This document shows, in pieces, positions 24,101-31,669 of a stretch of 64,000 nucleotides of DNA. The notes beneath the pieces were generated by a model. That model saw nothing but the letters and a program-made list of their open reading frames with translations. It was not told the DNA's origin and did no database searches. Position numbers and translations under genes: made by a program. The DNA lies in NCBI GenBank assembly GCA_963777665.1, contig CAVZRJ010000003.1, positions 496,001 to 560,000 of the forward strand, given 5' to 3'. Source of the DNA: Bog-756 sp963777665. Its GTDB lineage: Bacteria > Actinomycetota > Acidimicrobiia > Acidimicrobiales > RAAP-2. Each line of letters opens with the position of its first letter. Position 1 is the stretch's first letter.

Positions 24101-24696
24101 GGATCTACACGAAGACCGGGGACGACGGAACCACCGGGCTCCTCTACGGGGGGAGAGTCCGCAAGGACGACCCGCTCATGCAGCTGACCGGCACGGTGGA
24201 CGAGGCCCAGGCGACCCTCGGCCTCGCCCGGGCCGAGGCGGTCCCGGGATCCGAGCTCGACGAGCTGCTGACCCTCCTCGAGCGCGAGCTCTACGTCCTG
24301 ATGGCCGAGGTGACCACCGATCCCGCCCACCGGGCCAAGCTCGTCGCGGGCACGACGCTGGTCACCGAAGGGATGGTCGAGGCGCTCGAGACGACGATCG
24401 ACGACCTCATCTCCCGGGTCGAGATGCCGACCGACTTCGTGGTTCCCGGAGGCAACCGGACGTCTGCGGCCCTCGACCTGGCCCGAACCGTCGTGCGGCG
24501 GGCGGAGCGGATCCTCGTGTCGGCACCGATCGAGGGCTCGCTGGTCGGTCGCTACCTCAACCGGCTCTCGGACCTCCTCTGGGCCCTTGCCCGGTGGGCG
24601 GAGGGCCCGGAGCACCCGTTGGCCCGCGGTGCGCCCCGCAGGTCCCGCCGGACCCGGTCCGCGGGTTCGGACGTCGCCGACGCCGACCCGAGCTGA
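24094..24696 (+). CDS. pduO: Cob(I)alamin adenosyltransferase, PduO/MMAB type
   Basis: 200-aa four-helix-bundle enzyme that transfers adenosyl from ATP to cob(I)alamin, making the cofactor needed by methylmalonyl-CoA mutase (encoded at 31670). N-terminal ATP-binding motif IYTKTGDDGTTGLLYGGR; mid region TVDEAQATLGLARAE; C-terminal signature VVPGGNRTSAALDLARTVVRRAER and YLNRLSDLLWALARW. A 25-residue basic tail (RRSRRTRSAGSD) exceeds the usual end. GTG at 24094 gives the canonical N-terminus VLRIYTKTGD but has no clear ribosome site; see the micro-ORF at 24083. Confidence 0.93.
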   Translation: MLRIYTKTGDDGTTGLLYGGRVRKDDPLMQLTGTVDEAQATLGLARAEAVPGSELDELLTLLERELYVLMAEVTTDPAHRAKLVAGTTLVTEGMVEALETTIDDLISRVEMPTDFVVPGGNRTSAALDLARTVVRRAERILVSAPIEGSLVGRYLNRLSDLLWALARWAEGPEHPLARGAPRRSRRTRSAGSDVADADPS

Positions 24697-24732
24697 ACGC
24701 CACCGACCGACTGATCGAAGAGGAGTGACCCT

Positions 24733-26310
24733 GTGATCCGAGTCACCGTCCCGTCGGCGACCGACGTCCCCGCGGGGTTGTCGGCCGTCGGCGTGCCCAT
24801 CCATGCCTCAGCGGACGGACCGGTGGCGGCCGTCGACCCCGGCGCCCTCCCGGGTGTCGTGTTGCCGGCGTTGCTCGACCCGGCCTGGTGCGAACGTCAG
24901 GGCTTCACCGCGAAGGTCGGCCAGGCACTGGTGCTCCGCTCGGTGGCCGCCGCCGGGACGGGCGGAGATCCCGATCCCGATCTGGTCCTGGTCGGGATCG
25001 GCGACGCCGACGCGTACGCCGGCGACCCCGGCCTCGAATCGCTGCGCCGCGCGTCGGCCGCCTTCGTGCGGGCCGTCGGCCGGGGTGCGGTCGCCCGCCT
25101 GGTCGTGACCCCGCCCGCCGGACGCGGGCTCGACGACGCCGCGGCAGCTGCGGCGGAGGGAGGTGCACTGGCGGCCTACCGCTACGACCGGTTCCGGAGC
25201 GTGGTGACCCCGCCGGGCCTCGCCGAGCTCACCCTGACCGGGAGCGCGCAGGCGGACCCGGGAGCGCTCTCCGACGGCGCAGCGCGTGGTGCGCGCATTG
25301 CCGAGTCGGTGGCCCTTGCCCGCGATCTGGTCAACGAGCCGGCCGGCTCCCTCAGCCCCCAACGGTTCGCCGATGTGGTCGTCGAGCGGTTCGCCTCCAC
25401 CCCCGGTGTGACGGTCGAGGTGTGGGACGAGGACCGCATCGCCGAGGAGCATCTCGGCGGTCTGCTCGGGGTGGCCGCCGGTTCGGTCCGGCCCCCACGC
25501 ATGGTCCGCATCGAGTACCGACCGGCCGACCCGTGGGAGTTCGACGGCCACGTGCCCCACCTGGCGCTCGTCGGCAAGGGGATCACCTTCGACTCCGGCG
25601 GCCTCTCGCTCAAGACGGCCGGAGGCATGGAGACCATGAAGACCGACATGGGCGGCGCCGCGGCAGTGGTGGCAGCGGTCGACGCGGCTGCAGCCCTCGG
25701 TGCCCGCATCGCACTCTCCGCGTGGACCCCGCTCACCGAGAACATGCCCAGCGGGTCCGCCACGAGGCCCGGTGACGTGCTGACCGCCCGCAACGGCAAG
25801 ACCATCGAGGTGCTCAACACGGACGCCGAGGGCCGGCTGGTACTGGCTGACGCGCTCTCGTTGGCCGTCGAGGCCGGACCCGACGCCATCGTCGACCTCG
25901 CGACGCTGACCGGTGCCGCGGTGGTCGCGCTGGGCAAGGAGATCGCCGGCCTCCTCGCCAACGACGACGAGCTGCGGGCCGAGGTGCAGGCGGCCGGTGA
26001 CCGGTCCGGCGAGCCCTCGTGGCCGCTCCCCCTGCCCGACGACTACCGCGTCCACATCGAGTCAGAGGTGGCGGACATGCGCAACGTCGGCCGTTCCGGC
26101 CAGGCCGGGACCATCTCGGCCGCCCTGCTGCTACGCGAGTTCGTGGGGGACGTGCCCTGGGCCCACCTCGACATCGCCGGCCCGTCGCGGGCAGAGGAGG
26201 CCCGTGGATACGTGACCAAGGGCGCCACCGGATTCGGGGTCCGGACCCTGGTGGCGCTGGTGACCTCGGAGGCCTTCGCCCGGTGGCTCGCTTCGCGGGC
26301 ATCCACCTGA
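24733..26310 (+). CDS. pepA: Leucyl aminopeptidase (M17)
   Basis: 525-aa zinc/manganese exopeptidase that removes N-terminal residues, normally hexameric and cytosolic. An N-terminal macro-like domain (about 1-190) precedes the catalytic domain with VGKGITFDSGGLSLK (metal Lys and Asp), METMKTDMGGAAAV and NTDAEGRLVLADALS, which supply the remaining metal ligands and the catalytic Arg. GTG at 24733 follows AGGAGT by 6 nt. It lies 36 bp behind pduO and is probably in the same transcript. Confidence 0.93.
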   Translation: MIRVTVPSATDVPAGLSAVGVPIHASADGPVAAVDPGALPGVVLPALLDPAWCERQGFTAKVGQALVLRSVAAAGTGGDPDPDLVLVGIGDADAYAGDPGLESLRRASAAFVRAVGRGAVARLVVTPPAGRGLDDAAAAAAEGGALAAYRYDRFRSVVTPPGLAELTLTGSAQADPGALSDGAARGARIAESVALARDLVNEPAGSLSPQRFADVVVERFASTPGVTVEVWDEDRIAEEHLGGLLGVAAGSVRPPRMVRIEYRPADPWEFDGHVPHLALVGKGITFDSGGLSLKTAGGMETMKTDMGGAAAVVAAVDAAAALGARIALSAWTPLTENMPSGSATRPGDVLTARNGKTIEVLNTDAEGRLVLADALSLAVEAGPDAIVDLATLTGAAVVALGKEIAGLLANDDELRAEVQAAGDRSGEPSWPLPLPDDYRVHIESEVADMRNVGRSGQAGTISAALLLREFVGDVPWAHLDIAGPSRAEEARGYVTKGATGFGVRTLVALVTSEAFARWLASRAST

Positions 26311-26358
26311 CCCGGGCGAGCCGGCGGTCTACCCGCGCGGCCTGCGGGTCCGGTGCAC

Positions 26359-26364
26359 TACCTT
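26359..26364 (+). promoter_or_regulatory. -10 element TACCTT of gpsA
   Basis: TACCTT is 7 nt before the GTG start at 26372, consistent with a leaderless transcript; no good -35. Confidence 0.45.
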
Positions 26365-26371
26365 TCGTCGG

Positions 26372-27361
26372 GTGAAGATCGCCGTCCTCGGGGGAGGGTC
26401 GTGGGGGACGACGGTGGCCTCGCTCGTCGCACCGAGGCACGAGACGGTGCTCTGGGCGCGCGATCCCGACGTGGCGCGTTGCGTGCGCGACGATCACCGC
26501 AATCCGAGGTACCTCCCCGGCTTCGACCTGGCCCGCGAGCTCACCGCCACCTCCGAGCTCGAGGAGGCGGTCTGCGAGGCCGACCTGGTGGTGGTCGGCG
26601 TGCCGGTCTCGGGATTCCGCAAGGTGGTGGAGGAGGCAGCCGGGTGCATACGCCCCTGGATCCCTGTCGTGAGCCTCTCGAAGGGACTCGAACAGGGCTC
26701 CATGCTGCGGATGACCGAGGTGGTGAGAGAGGTCGTCCCCGGACACCCGGTCGCCGCCCTCACCGGTCCCAACATCGCCGTCGAGATCCTCTCGGGCAAG
26801 GCCGCCGCCGCGGTCGTCGCGACCGAGGACCTCGAGGTGGCCGGCGCCATCCAGAAGGTGGTCACCCGTGGGGTGTTCCGGGTCTACGTCAACGACGACG
26901 TGATCGGCTGCGAGATGGGCGGTGCCCTCAAGAACGTGATCGCCATCGCTGCGGGCATCGGCGAGGGTCTCGGCGTCGGCGACAACACCCGGGCCGCCGT
27001 GATGTCCCGTGGCCTGGCCGAGCTGACCCGGTTGGGCGAGGCCATGGGGGCGAGGCCTGCCACCTTTGCCGGGTTGGCGGGGATGGGCGACCTCATCGTC
27101 ACCTGCATGAGTCCGCACAGCCGCAACCGGGCGGTCGGTGAGCAGCTGGGCCGGGGCCGGCGGCTCGACGACATCCTCGCGGACATGCAGATGGTTGCCG
27201 AAGGAGTCCGCACCGCGGCGGTCGCCCTCGAACTGGCCGAGCGGTACGGGCTGGAGCTGCCCATCTGCCGGATGATCGACAGGGTGGTCAAGGGGGAGCT
27301 CGAGCCGATCGATGCCTACTGGGGCCTCACCCCGGCCGGCCACGAGGCAGAGCCTGGCTGA
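26372..27361 (+). CDS. gpsA: NAD(P)-dependent glycerol-3-phosphate dehydrogenase
   Basis: 329-aa enzyme that reduces dihydroxyacetone phosphate to sn-glycerol-3-phosphate for phospholipids. Nucleotide-binding MKIAVLGGGSWGTTVASLVA, then VVVGVPVSGFRKVV, VVSLSKGLEQGSM, ALTGPNIAVEILSGKAAAAV, GGALKNVIAIAAGIGEGLG with the catalytic Lys, and GLAGMGDLIVTCMSPHSRNR. Complete, normal length. Its last 46 bases overlap the end of the convergent gene at 27316. Confidence 0.94.
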   Translation: MKIAVLGGGSWGTTVASLVAPRHETVLWARDPDVARCVRDDHRNPRYLPGFDLARELTATSELEEAVCEADLVVVGVPVSGFRKVVEEAAGCIRPWIPVVSLSKGLEQGSMLRMTEVVREVVPGHPVAALTGPNIAVEILSGKAAAAVVATEDLEVAGAIQKVVTRGVFRVYVNDDVIGCEMGGALKNVIAIAAGIGEGLGVGDNTRAAVMSRGLAELTRLGEAMGARPATFAGLAGMGDLIVTCMSPHSRNRAVGEQLGRGRRLDDILADMQMVAEGVRTAAVALELAERYGLELPICRMIDRVVKGELEPIDAYWGLTPAGHEAEPG

Positions 27362-28017
27362 GCCGCGTCGCCGGGGCCCCGGGCGGCGCCGAGCGCATCC
27401 CCCGCTGCCCGGTGGGCCACCGCCGGATGGAACCGCCAGGAGAAGAGCGTCCGTTCGATGGTGCTGCGGTCGTGGCCGGCCGCGGCCAGCCCCTCGGCCA
27501 GGCGGAGTGCCCGCCGGCGCATCTGCTCCGGTTCGGACAGCCGCTGCTCGGCGAGCCACCGCCGGTGGCTCTGCTGCAGCGGGTCGGGCAGCCTGCTCGC
27601 GTGGCGGAGCGGCAGGGGAGGGATGGAGGTCCGCACCGCCAGCTCGGCCCGACCCTGGGCCCGCGCCAGCTCGAAGATGCACAGACGGCTCAACGCGCGG
27701 CGGAACGGTGCGTTCCTGCCGGCCCGGTCGCCGAGCCCGAGCGCCCGGGCGGTCTCGGCGAGGTGGAGGTCGAACCCGTCGCCGTGCACCTCGAGACCGT
27801 AGAAGAGGCGGCGGAGCAACCACGTGGTCGACGGCCCGATCAGCGGGAGCCAGTAGAGCTCGACGTAGCGGCTACAGGGGTGGACCCCGTGGGGGTCGGC
27901 GACCGGGTCGACCCAGGTGACGACCCGCAGTCGCTCGGCGCTGCCGAGACTGATCGACGGTCGGCGACGATCGGGGACGGGTCGTGACGGCAGTGAGACG
28001 ACGGGTGAGGTGGACAC
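27316..28017 (-). CDS. Conserved actinobacterial protein of unknown function
   Basis: 233 aa. Distinctive stretches are RLRVVTWVDPVADPHGVHPC, SRYVELYWLPLIGPSTTWLL, APFRRALSRLCIFELAR and LPDPLQQSHRRWLAEQRLSE. It is Arg-rich and mostly helical, without a signal peptide or metal motif. The region WLPLIGPSTTWLLRRL might be a winged-helix-like segment, but I cannot assign a function. GTG at 28017 has GAGGAGT 5 nt upstream. The last 46 bases overlap gpsA tail to tail, which constrains both C-termini. Confidence 0.72.
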   Translation of the reverse strand: MSTSPVVSLPSRPVPDRRRPSISLGSAERLRVVTWVDPVADPHGVHPCSRYVELYWLPLIGPSTTWLLRRLFYGLEVHGDGFDLHLAETARALGLGDRAGRNAPFRRALSRLCIFELARAQGRAELAVRTSIPPLPLRHASRLPDPLQQSHRRWLAEQRLSEPEQMRRRALRLAEGLAAAGHDRSTIERTLFSWRFHPAVAHRAAGDALGAARGPGDAAQPGSASWPAGVRPQ

Positions 28018-28170
28018 GGTGCACTCCTCGGGGCAGGGACCCGGTCACGGACCGGGGTCGATCGGACTCCCGCACTGTGTGAGGCCGTGCTTGCCGGTCA
28101 CCTTGCCGGGGAGCTGCCCACCCGGCGGACCTCCGGGCAACAGGGTGGCCGCCCGGAACAACCCGCCGGT

Positions 28171-28335
28171 CTAGCGGCCTGCGTTGTCGACGTAGGCGTC
28201 GTAGCAGGAGCGGCACACCGGGAAGGGGTTGCCGTCTCCGTCCAGCTCGACCGAGCGGCCGCAATCACTGCATGACCGGCCGTCCGGGGCCGGTTGGGGC
28301 TCGCGCGCCGCAGGTACTCGGCTCCGTCGATCCAG
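28171..28335 (-). CDS. Small zinc-ribbon protein, start unresolved
   Basis: The minus-strand frame ending at TAG 28171-28173 encodes GRSCSDCGRSVELDGDGNPF followed by PVCRSCYDAYVDNAGR. Two CxxC pairs 18-19 residues apart are typical of a zinc ribbon, and codon use has high GC3. No ATG, GTG or TTG exists in this frame before an upstream stop; the limit given is an in-frame CTG. An ATG in the next frame near 28376 would give MLRRDDAAGPGKRSLDRR if one base were removed, so a one-base error or frameshift in the 5' part is possible. Confidence 0.4.
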   Translation of the reverse strand: MDRRSRVPAAREPQPAPDGRSCSDCGRSVELDGDGNPFPVCRSCYDAYVDNAGR

Positions 28336-28431
28336 GGACCTCTTGCCGGGTCCGGCTGCGTCGTCACGCCTACAGCATCGGCAAGTAGGCGCCGGCTCTT
28401 GAACCGACCCGCCCGGTGGACGCTCAGTCGG

Positions 28432-28884
28432 TCAGTCGGTGACCGGTTGCCAGCGCGCCACCGAGTAGGCGAGCAGCAGCGGCACATCGACGGCGAACAG
28501 GAAGAGCAACGAGGTGAGGATCCCCAACCGCTGACCCGGCGTGTGGTCGAAGACGAACACGAACTCGAGGATGCCTGCGATGACCACGTACGCCAGGAGG
28601 GCCCAGCCCAAGACCCGGAAGAACACCGTCCAGGCGAACTCCCTGATGCGGGAGATGAGGGCGATGTTGACCAGCAGCAGGACCCCGGCAGCGGAGGCGA
28701 GCACGATCGGGACGGTCGTCGACGAGGACCCTCCGTATTGCGCGGCCATGAGGATCCCGCCCACGACGGTCAGCGCGAGGGTGCCCACGGCCATCAGGTG
28801 TACCGGAGGGAGCTCGGCCTGGCGCAGGTCCTCGGCATCGGGACCCCCGACTCCGGGGGGGTGCGAGTCCGTGGCGGTGCTCAT
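28432..28884 (-). CDS. Four-helix integral membrane protein, unknown function
   Basis: 150 aa with four predicted transmembrane helices: HLMAVGTLALTVVGGILMAA, VPIVLASAAGVLLLVNIALI, FFRVLGWALLAYVVIAGILE and ILTSLLFLFAVDVPLLLAYS. The ATG overlaps the stop of the preceding gene (ATGA), so the two membrane proteins are translationally coupled and probably interact. No cofactor motif is certain; a small quinol- or haem-associated membrane subunit is conceivable but not shown. Confidence 0.75.
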   Translation of the reverse strand: MSTATDSHPPGVGGPDAEDLRQAELPPVHLMAVGTLALTVVGGILMAAQYGGSSSTTVPIVLASAAGVLLLVNIALISRIREFAWTVFFRVLGWALLAYVVIAGILEFVFVFDHTPGQRLGILTSLLFLFAVDVPLLLAYSVARWQPVTD

Positions 28885-29510
28885 CGGCTGGCGAGGAAGG
28901 TCATGATCACGATGGTCGCGATCTGCATCACCCCGGTGATCCCTGCGGTGAAGATGAAGACCTTCATCAGCCGCCCGATCCGCTCGCCGTTGGGACGGGC
29001 CTTCTTGAGCTCGAACAGCACGGCCAGGTTGGCGGGCTCGAGGAGCCCGAGCGCGATGACCGCCATGACCCCCACGATGACGTAGGAGGCGACCAGCCAG
29101 CCGTGGTGCGGGTAGGACTGGTCGAGATTGCCGAGGTGGCGGGCCAGCTGGAACCCGGCCCCGAGGGTCATGGCCACCAGGGTCGGCATGATCAGGAGCA
29201 TCTTGGGCATGAACCTGGCGCTGAACTCGACCCGCGCCGGGATGGTCATCCCACCGATGATCGGTCCGAGCACCAGGCCGAGGAAGAGGTCGAGACTGGT
29301 CCACAGGCCACCGCCCGCGACGTGGAAGAACGTGAGCGCCCACAGGTTGTTCGACGCGATGGCCACGATCAGGCCGATGAGGATGGCGCCGACGATGGGC
29401 AACCCGCGCACCGGCACGATCGAGAACGCGGGGACCGGCGGGGGACCCTGTCCTGCCTCGGGCGGTCCTGCGCCCCGCTCGAGTGCCTGGTCGAGCGTCG
29501 TGTCGGTCAT
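28881..29510 (-). CDS. Five-helix integral membrane protein (CopD/DUF2269-like pattern)
   Basis: 209 aa. After a soluble N-terminal stretch (PPPVPAFSIVPVRG) there are about five transmembrane helices. ALTFFHVAGGGLWTSLDLFL resembles the His-Gly-Gly helix of CopD/DUF2269-type proteins, and a second conserved-looking helix pair holds MLLIMPTLVAMTLGAGFQLA with a downstream HHGW loop. The His residues could ligand metal or haem; this is inference from pattern only. ATG at 29510 has GGAGGG 3 nt upstream. Coupled to the next gene by ATGA. Confidence 0.72.
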   Translation of the reverse strand: MTDTTLDQALERGAGPPEAGQGPPPVPAFSIVPVRGLPIVGAILIGLIVAIASNNLWALTFFHVAGGGLWTSLDLFLGLVLGPIIGGMTIPARVEFSARFMPKMLLIMPTLVAMTLGAGFQLARHLGNLDQSYPHHGWLVASYVIVGVMAVIALGLLEPANLAVLFELKKARPNGERIGRLMKVFIFTAGITGVMQIATIVIMTFLASR

Positions 29511-29628
29511 CGTCCCTCCAGTCTGGGAGCGCCGGATAGGACCGGGTGGTTCCGGCCCGGCGCTCACCCTTCCTGACCCAGTGCATCGTATTCGGGCGGG
29601 CGGCCGGCATGCGGGTACCGGCGGTGCG

Positions 29629-30225
29629 CTACCAGGCGCCCCGGTGCACGCTGTCGGTGAGCGTACGTCTGGGACGGCTCGCCGACGTGGACGGCCGGTC
29701 GGGACGGGCCGGCTCGCCGAGGAGGACCGCGCCGAGCCACCGCATGTTCGTGGGGACACCGAGGATGTCGCGGAGCGACTCCTCGCCGCGGAAATTCCCG
29801 AGGAACGCGGCTCCGATCCCGCGGTCGGCTGCTCCGAGCAGGAGGGTCATCACGAGGAAGGCCGCATCGACGTGCCAGAAGGGGACGACCCAGTCGATCG
29901 TCCCCTCGGGGCGGGCCTTGTCCGGCTCCCGGTAGCGCTCGGCGTAGGCGGCCGGGTCGGAGAACGCAAGTACCACCACCGGGGCACGCGAGAGCCCCTC
30001 GAAGCGTCGGGACCGCTTCCGCCAGGCCTCGTCGGTGGTCGCGTTCCAGAAGCGCCCGGTCTCCTCCGGTCCTTCCAGGACGACGAGATCCCGGCCCTGG
30101 GTGTTGCCGGCCGAGGGCGCGGCGAGGGCGTCCGAGAGCAGGGCGTCGAGGAGGGCGCGGTCGAGGAGGGCGCCCGTGAAGTTCCTGGTCATGTGCCGCC
30201 GCCGCACGGCCTCGGTGAGCTCCAT
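29629..30225 (-). CDS. Nitroreductase family flavoprotein
   Basis: 198-aa FMN-dependent oxidoreductase of the nitroreductase fold. Start MELTEAVRRRHMTRNFT contains the FMN-phosphate-binding RRRHMTRNF; APSAGNTQGRDLVVL is the second FMN contact; ADRGIGAAFLGNFRGEESLRDIL and RWLGAVLLGEP complete the fold. Physiological substrate unknown. ATG at 30225 lies 9 nt behind TAGCGT on the minus strand. It diverges from the rhodanese-ThiF gene. Confidence 0.85.
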   Translation of the reverse strand: MELTEAVRRRHMTRNFTGALLDRALLDALLSDALAAPSAGNTQGRDLVVLEGPEETGRFWNATTDEAWRKRSRRFEGLSRAPVVVLAFSDPAAYAERYREPDKARPEGTIDWVVPFWHVDAAFLVMTLLLGAADRGIGAAFLGNFRGEESLRDILGVPTNMRWLGAVLLGEPARPDRPSTSASRPRRTLTDSVHRGAW

Positions 30226-30313
30226 CGGAAGGGGACGCTACCGTCCGGCGACAGCCGGGTCCGGGCCCGGGGAATCTTGACCCCGCTGGTAGTGTTTACA
30301 TGGACGGAGGGTT

Positions 30314-30381
30314 GGCCGGCGGGCGTCTTGGCCGGCCAGCTCACCCCTCCCGCCACGGGAGCAGCCGCCACTCCGGGAGGG
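30314..30381 (+). promoter_or_regulatory. Structured 5' leader of the rhodanese-ThiF gene (two stem-loops)
   Basis: Stem 1: GGCCGGC (30314-30320) pairs with GCCGGCC (30331-30337) around a 10-nt loop. Stem 2: CCCTCCC (30345-30351) pairs with GGGAGGG (30375-30381), enclosing an inner stem GGAG (30358-30361)/CTCC (30371-30374) with a 9-nt loop and a 6-nt bulge. The coding start follows 39 nt later behind GGAG. It could be a regulatory leader; high GC makes chance pairing common. Confidence 0.35.
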
Positions 30382-30419
30382 AGCGCGGCGGAGAAGGAAC
30401 AAGAAGGAGTCGGATCGCC

Positions 30420-31598
30420 GTGCCCACCTTCAGAGAGATGTTGGCCGCAGCCAAGGCTGCGGTGCGCGAGATCGAGCCAGCGGAGGCAGAGTCCGAGATC
30501 ACCCGTGACGACGCGGTCGTCCTCGACGTCCGGGAGCCCGACGAGTACGAGCAGGGAGCCATCCCCGGAGCGCTCCACATCCCGCGGGGCACCCTCGAGA
30601 CCTCGATCGAGGGACGCATCCCGGACAAGTCCGCCCACGTGGTCGTCTACTGTGCCGGGGGCACCCGGTCGGCATTCGCCGCCGAGACCATGCAGGAGCT
30701 GGGGTACACCGACGTCGCCTCGGTGATCGGCGGCTTCAACCGCTGGAAGGACGAAGGCCGGCAGTGGTCGGCCCCGTCCTCGCTCACCCCCGACCAGCGC
30801 AACCGGTACCAGCGCCACCTGCTGCTGCCCGAGGTCGGGGTGGACGGCCAGCTCGAGCTGCTCGACGCGAAGGTGCTGCTGCTCGGCGCGGGCGGCCTCG
30901 GTTCGCCGGCCGCCCTCTATCTGGCCGCTGCCGGGGTCGGCACGCTCGGCATCATCGACATGGACGTGGTCGACGCCTCGAACCTCCAGCGCCAGATCCT
31001 CCACAACACCGATCGGATCGGTGAGCGCAAGGTCGACTCGGCCAAGAAGACCCTCACCCTGATGAACCCCGACGTGAACGTGGTCACCTACGACGTGCGC
31101 CTCGGAGCCGACAACATCCTCGAGATCATCGACGGCTACGACGTGATCGTGGACGGGACCGACAACTTCCCGACCCGCTACCTGGTCAACGACGCGTCGC
31201 TGCTCAAGCGGATCCCGGTCGTCCACGGCTCGATCTTCCGGTTCGAGGGCCAGGCCACCGTCTTCCATCCCTACGTGGGCCCCTGCTACCGGTGCCTGCT
31301 CCCCGAGCCGCCACCGGCCGAGTTGGCGCCGAGCTGCTCGGAGGCCGGCGTCCTCGGCGTCCTGCCCGGCATCGTCGGGTCGATCCAGGCAGTCGAGGCC
31401 ATCAAGATCATCCTCGGCATCGGCGACACCCTCGAGGGGCGCCTGCTCGCCTACGACGCCCTCGAACAGAGCTTCCGCACGTTCCGGGTCCGCCGCGACC
31501 CGGCCTGCCCCGCGTGCGGGCCGGACGCGGGCGAGATCGTGATCGCCGAGTACGACGACCTGTGCATGCCCCACGTGGTGGAGGCACCCCCAGGCTGA
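30420..31598 (+). CDS. Rhodanese-ThiF protein, MoeB/MoeZ-like adenylyltransferase and sulfurtransferase
   Basis: 392 aa. Rhodanese domain first (about 20-115) with DVREPDEYEQGAIPGA and active-site Cys in VVVYCAGGTRSA. It is followed by an E1-like adenylyltransferase (about 125-392) with GAGGLGSPAALYLAAAGVGT for ATP, NLQRQILHNTDRIG, the zinc cysteines CYRC and CPAC and the catalytic-cysteine segment CSEAGVLGVLPGIVG. The role is to adenylate and thiocarboxylate small ubiquitin-like sulfur carriers such as MoaD, ThiS or CysO. Actinobacterial MoeZ has the opposite domain order. GTG at 30420 has GGAG 9 nt upstream. Confidence 0.88.
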   Translation: MPTFREMLAAAKAAVREIEPAEAESEITRDDAVVLDVREPDEYEQGAIPGALHIPRGTLETSIEGRIPDKSAHVVVYCAGGTRSAFAAETMQELGYTDVASVIGGFNRWKDEGRQWSAPSSLTPDQRNRYQRHLLLPEVGVDGQLELLDAKVLLLGAGGLGSPAALYLAAAGVGTLGIIDMDVVDASNLQRQILHNTDRIGERKVDSAKKTLTLMNPDVNVVTYDVRLGADNILEIIDGYDVIVDGTDNFPTRYLVNDASLLKRIPVVHGSIFRFEGQATVFHPYVGPCYRCLLPEPPPAELAPSCSEAGVLGVLPGIVGSIQAVEAIKIILGIGDTLEGRLLAYDALEQSFRTFRVRRDPACPACGPDAGEIVIAEYDDLCMPHVVEAPPG

Positions 31599-31657
31599 GC
31601 CTCGCCGGTTGGGCGCGTCCCGGGGCCGTCCCGTCGGACCCCGGTGGGCGGAGACCG

Positions 31658-31663
31658 TAACCT
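31658..31663 (+). promoter_or_regulatory. -10 element TAACCT of the mutase gene
   Basis: TAACCT is 6 nt before the ATG at 31670, identical in sequence and spacing to the element before the SDR at 10865. Confidence 0.5.
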
Positions 31664-31669
31664 GTGTCG

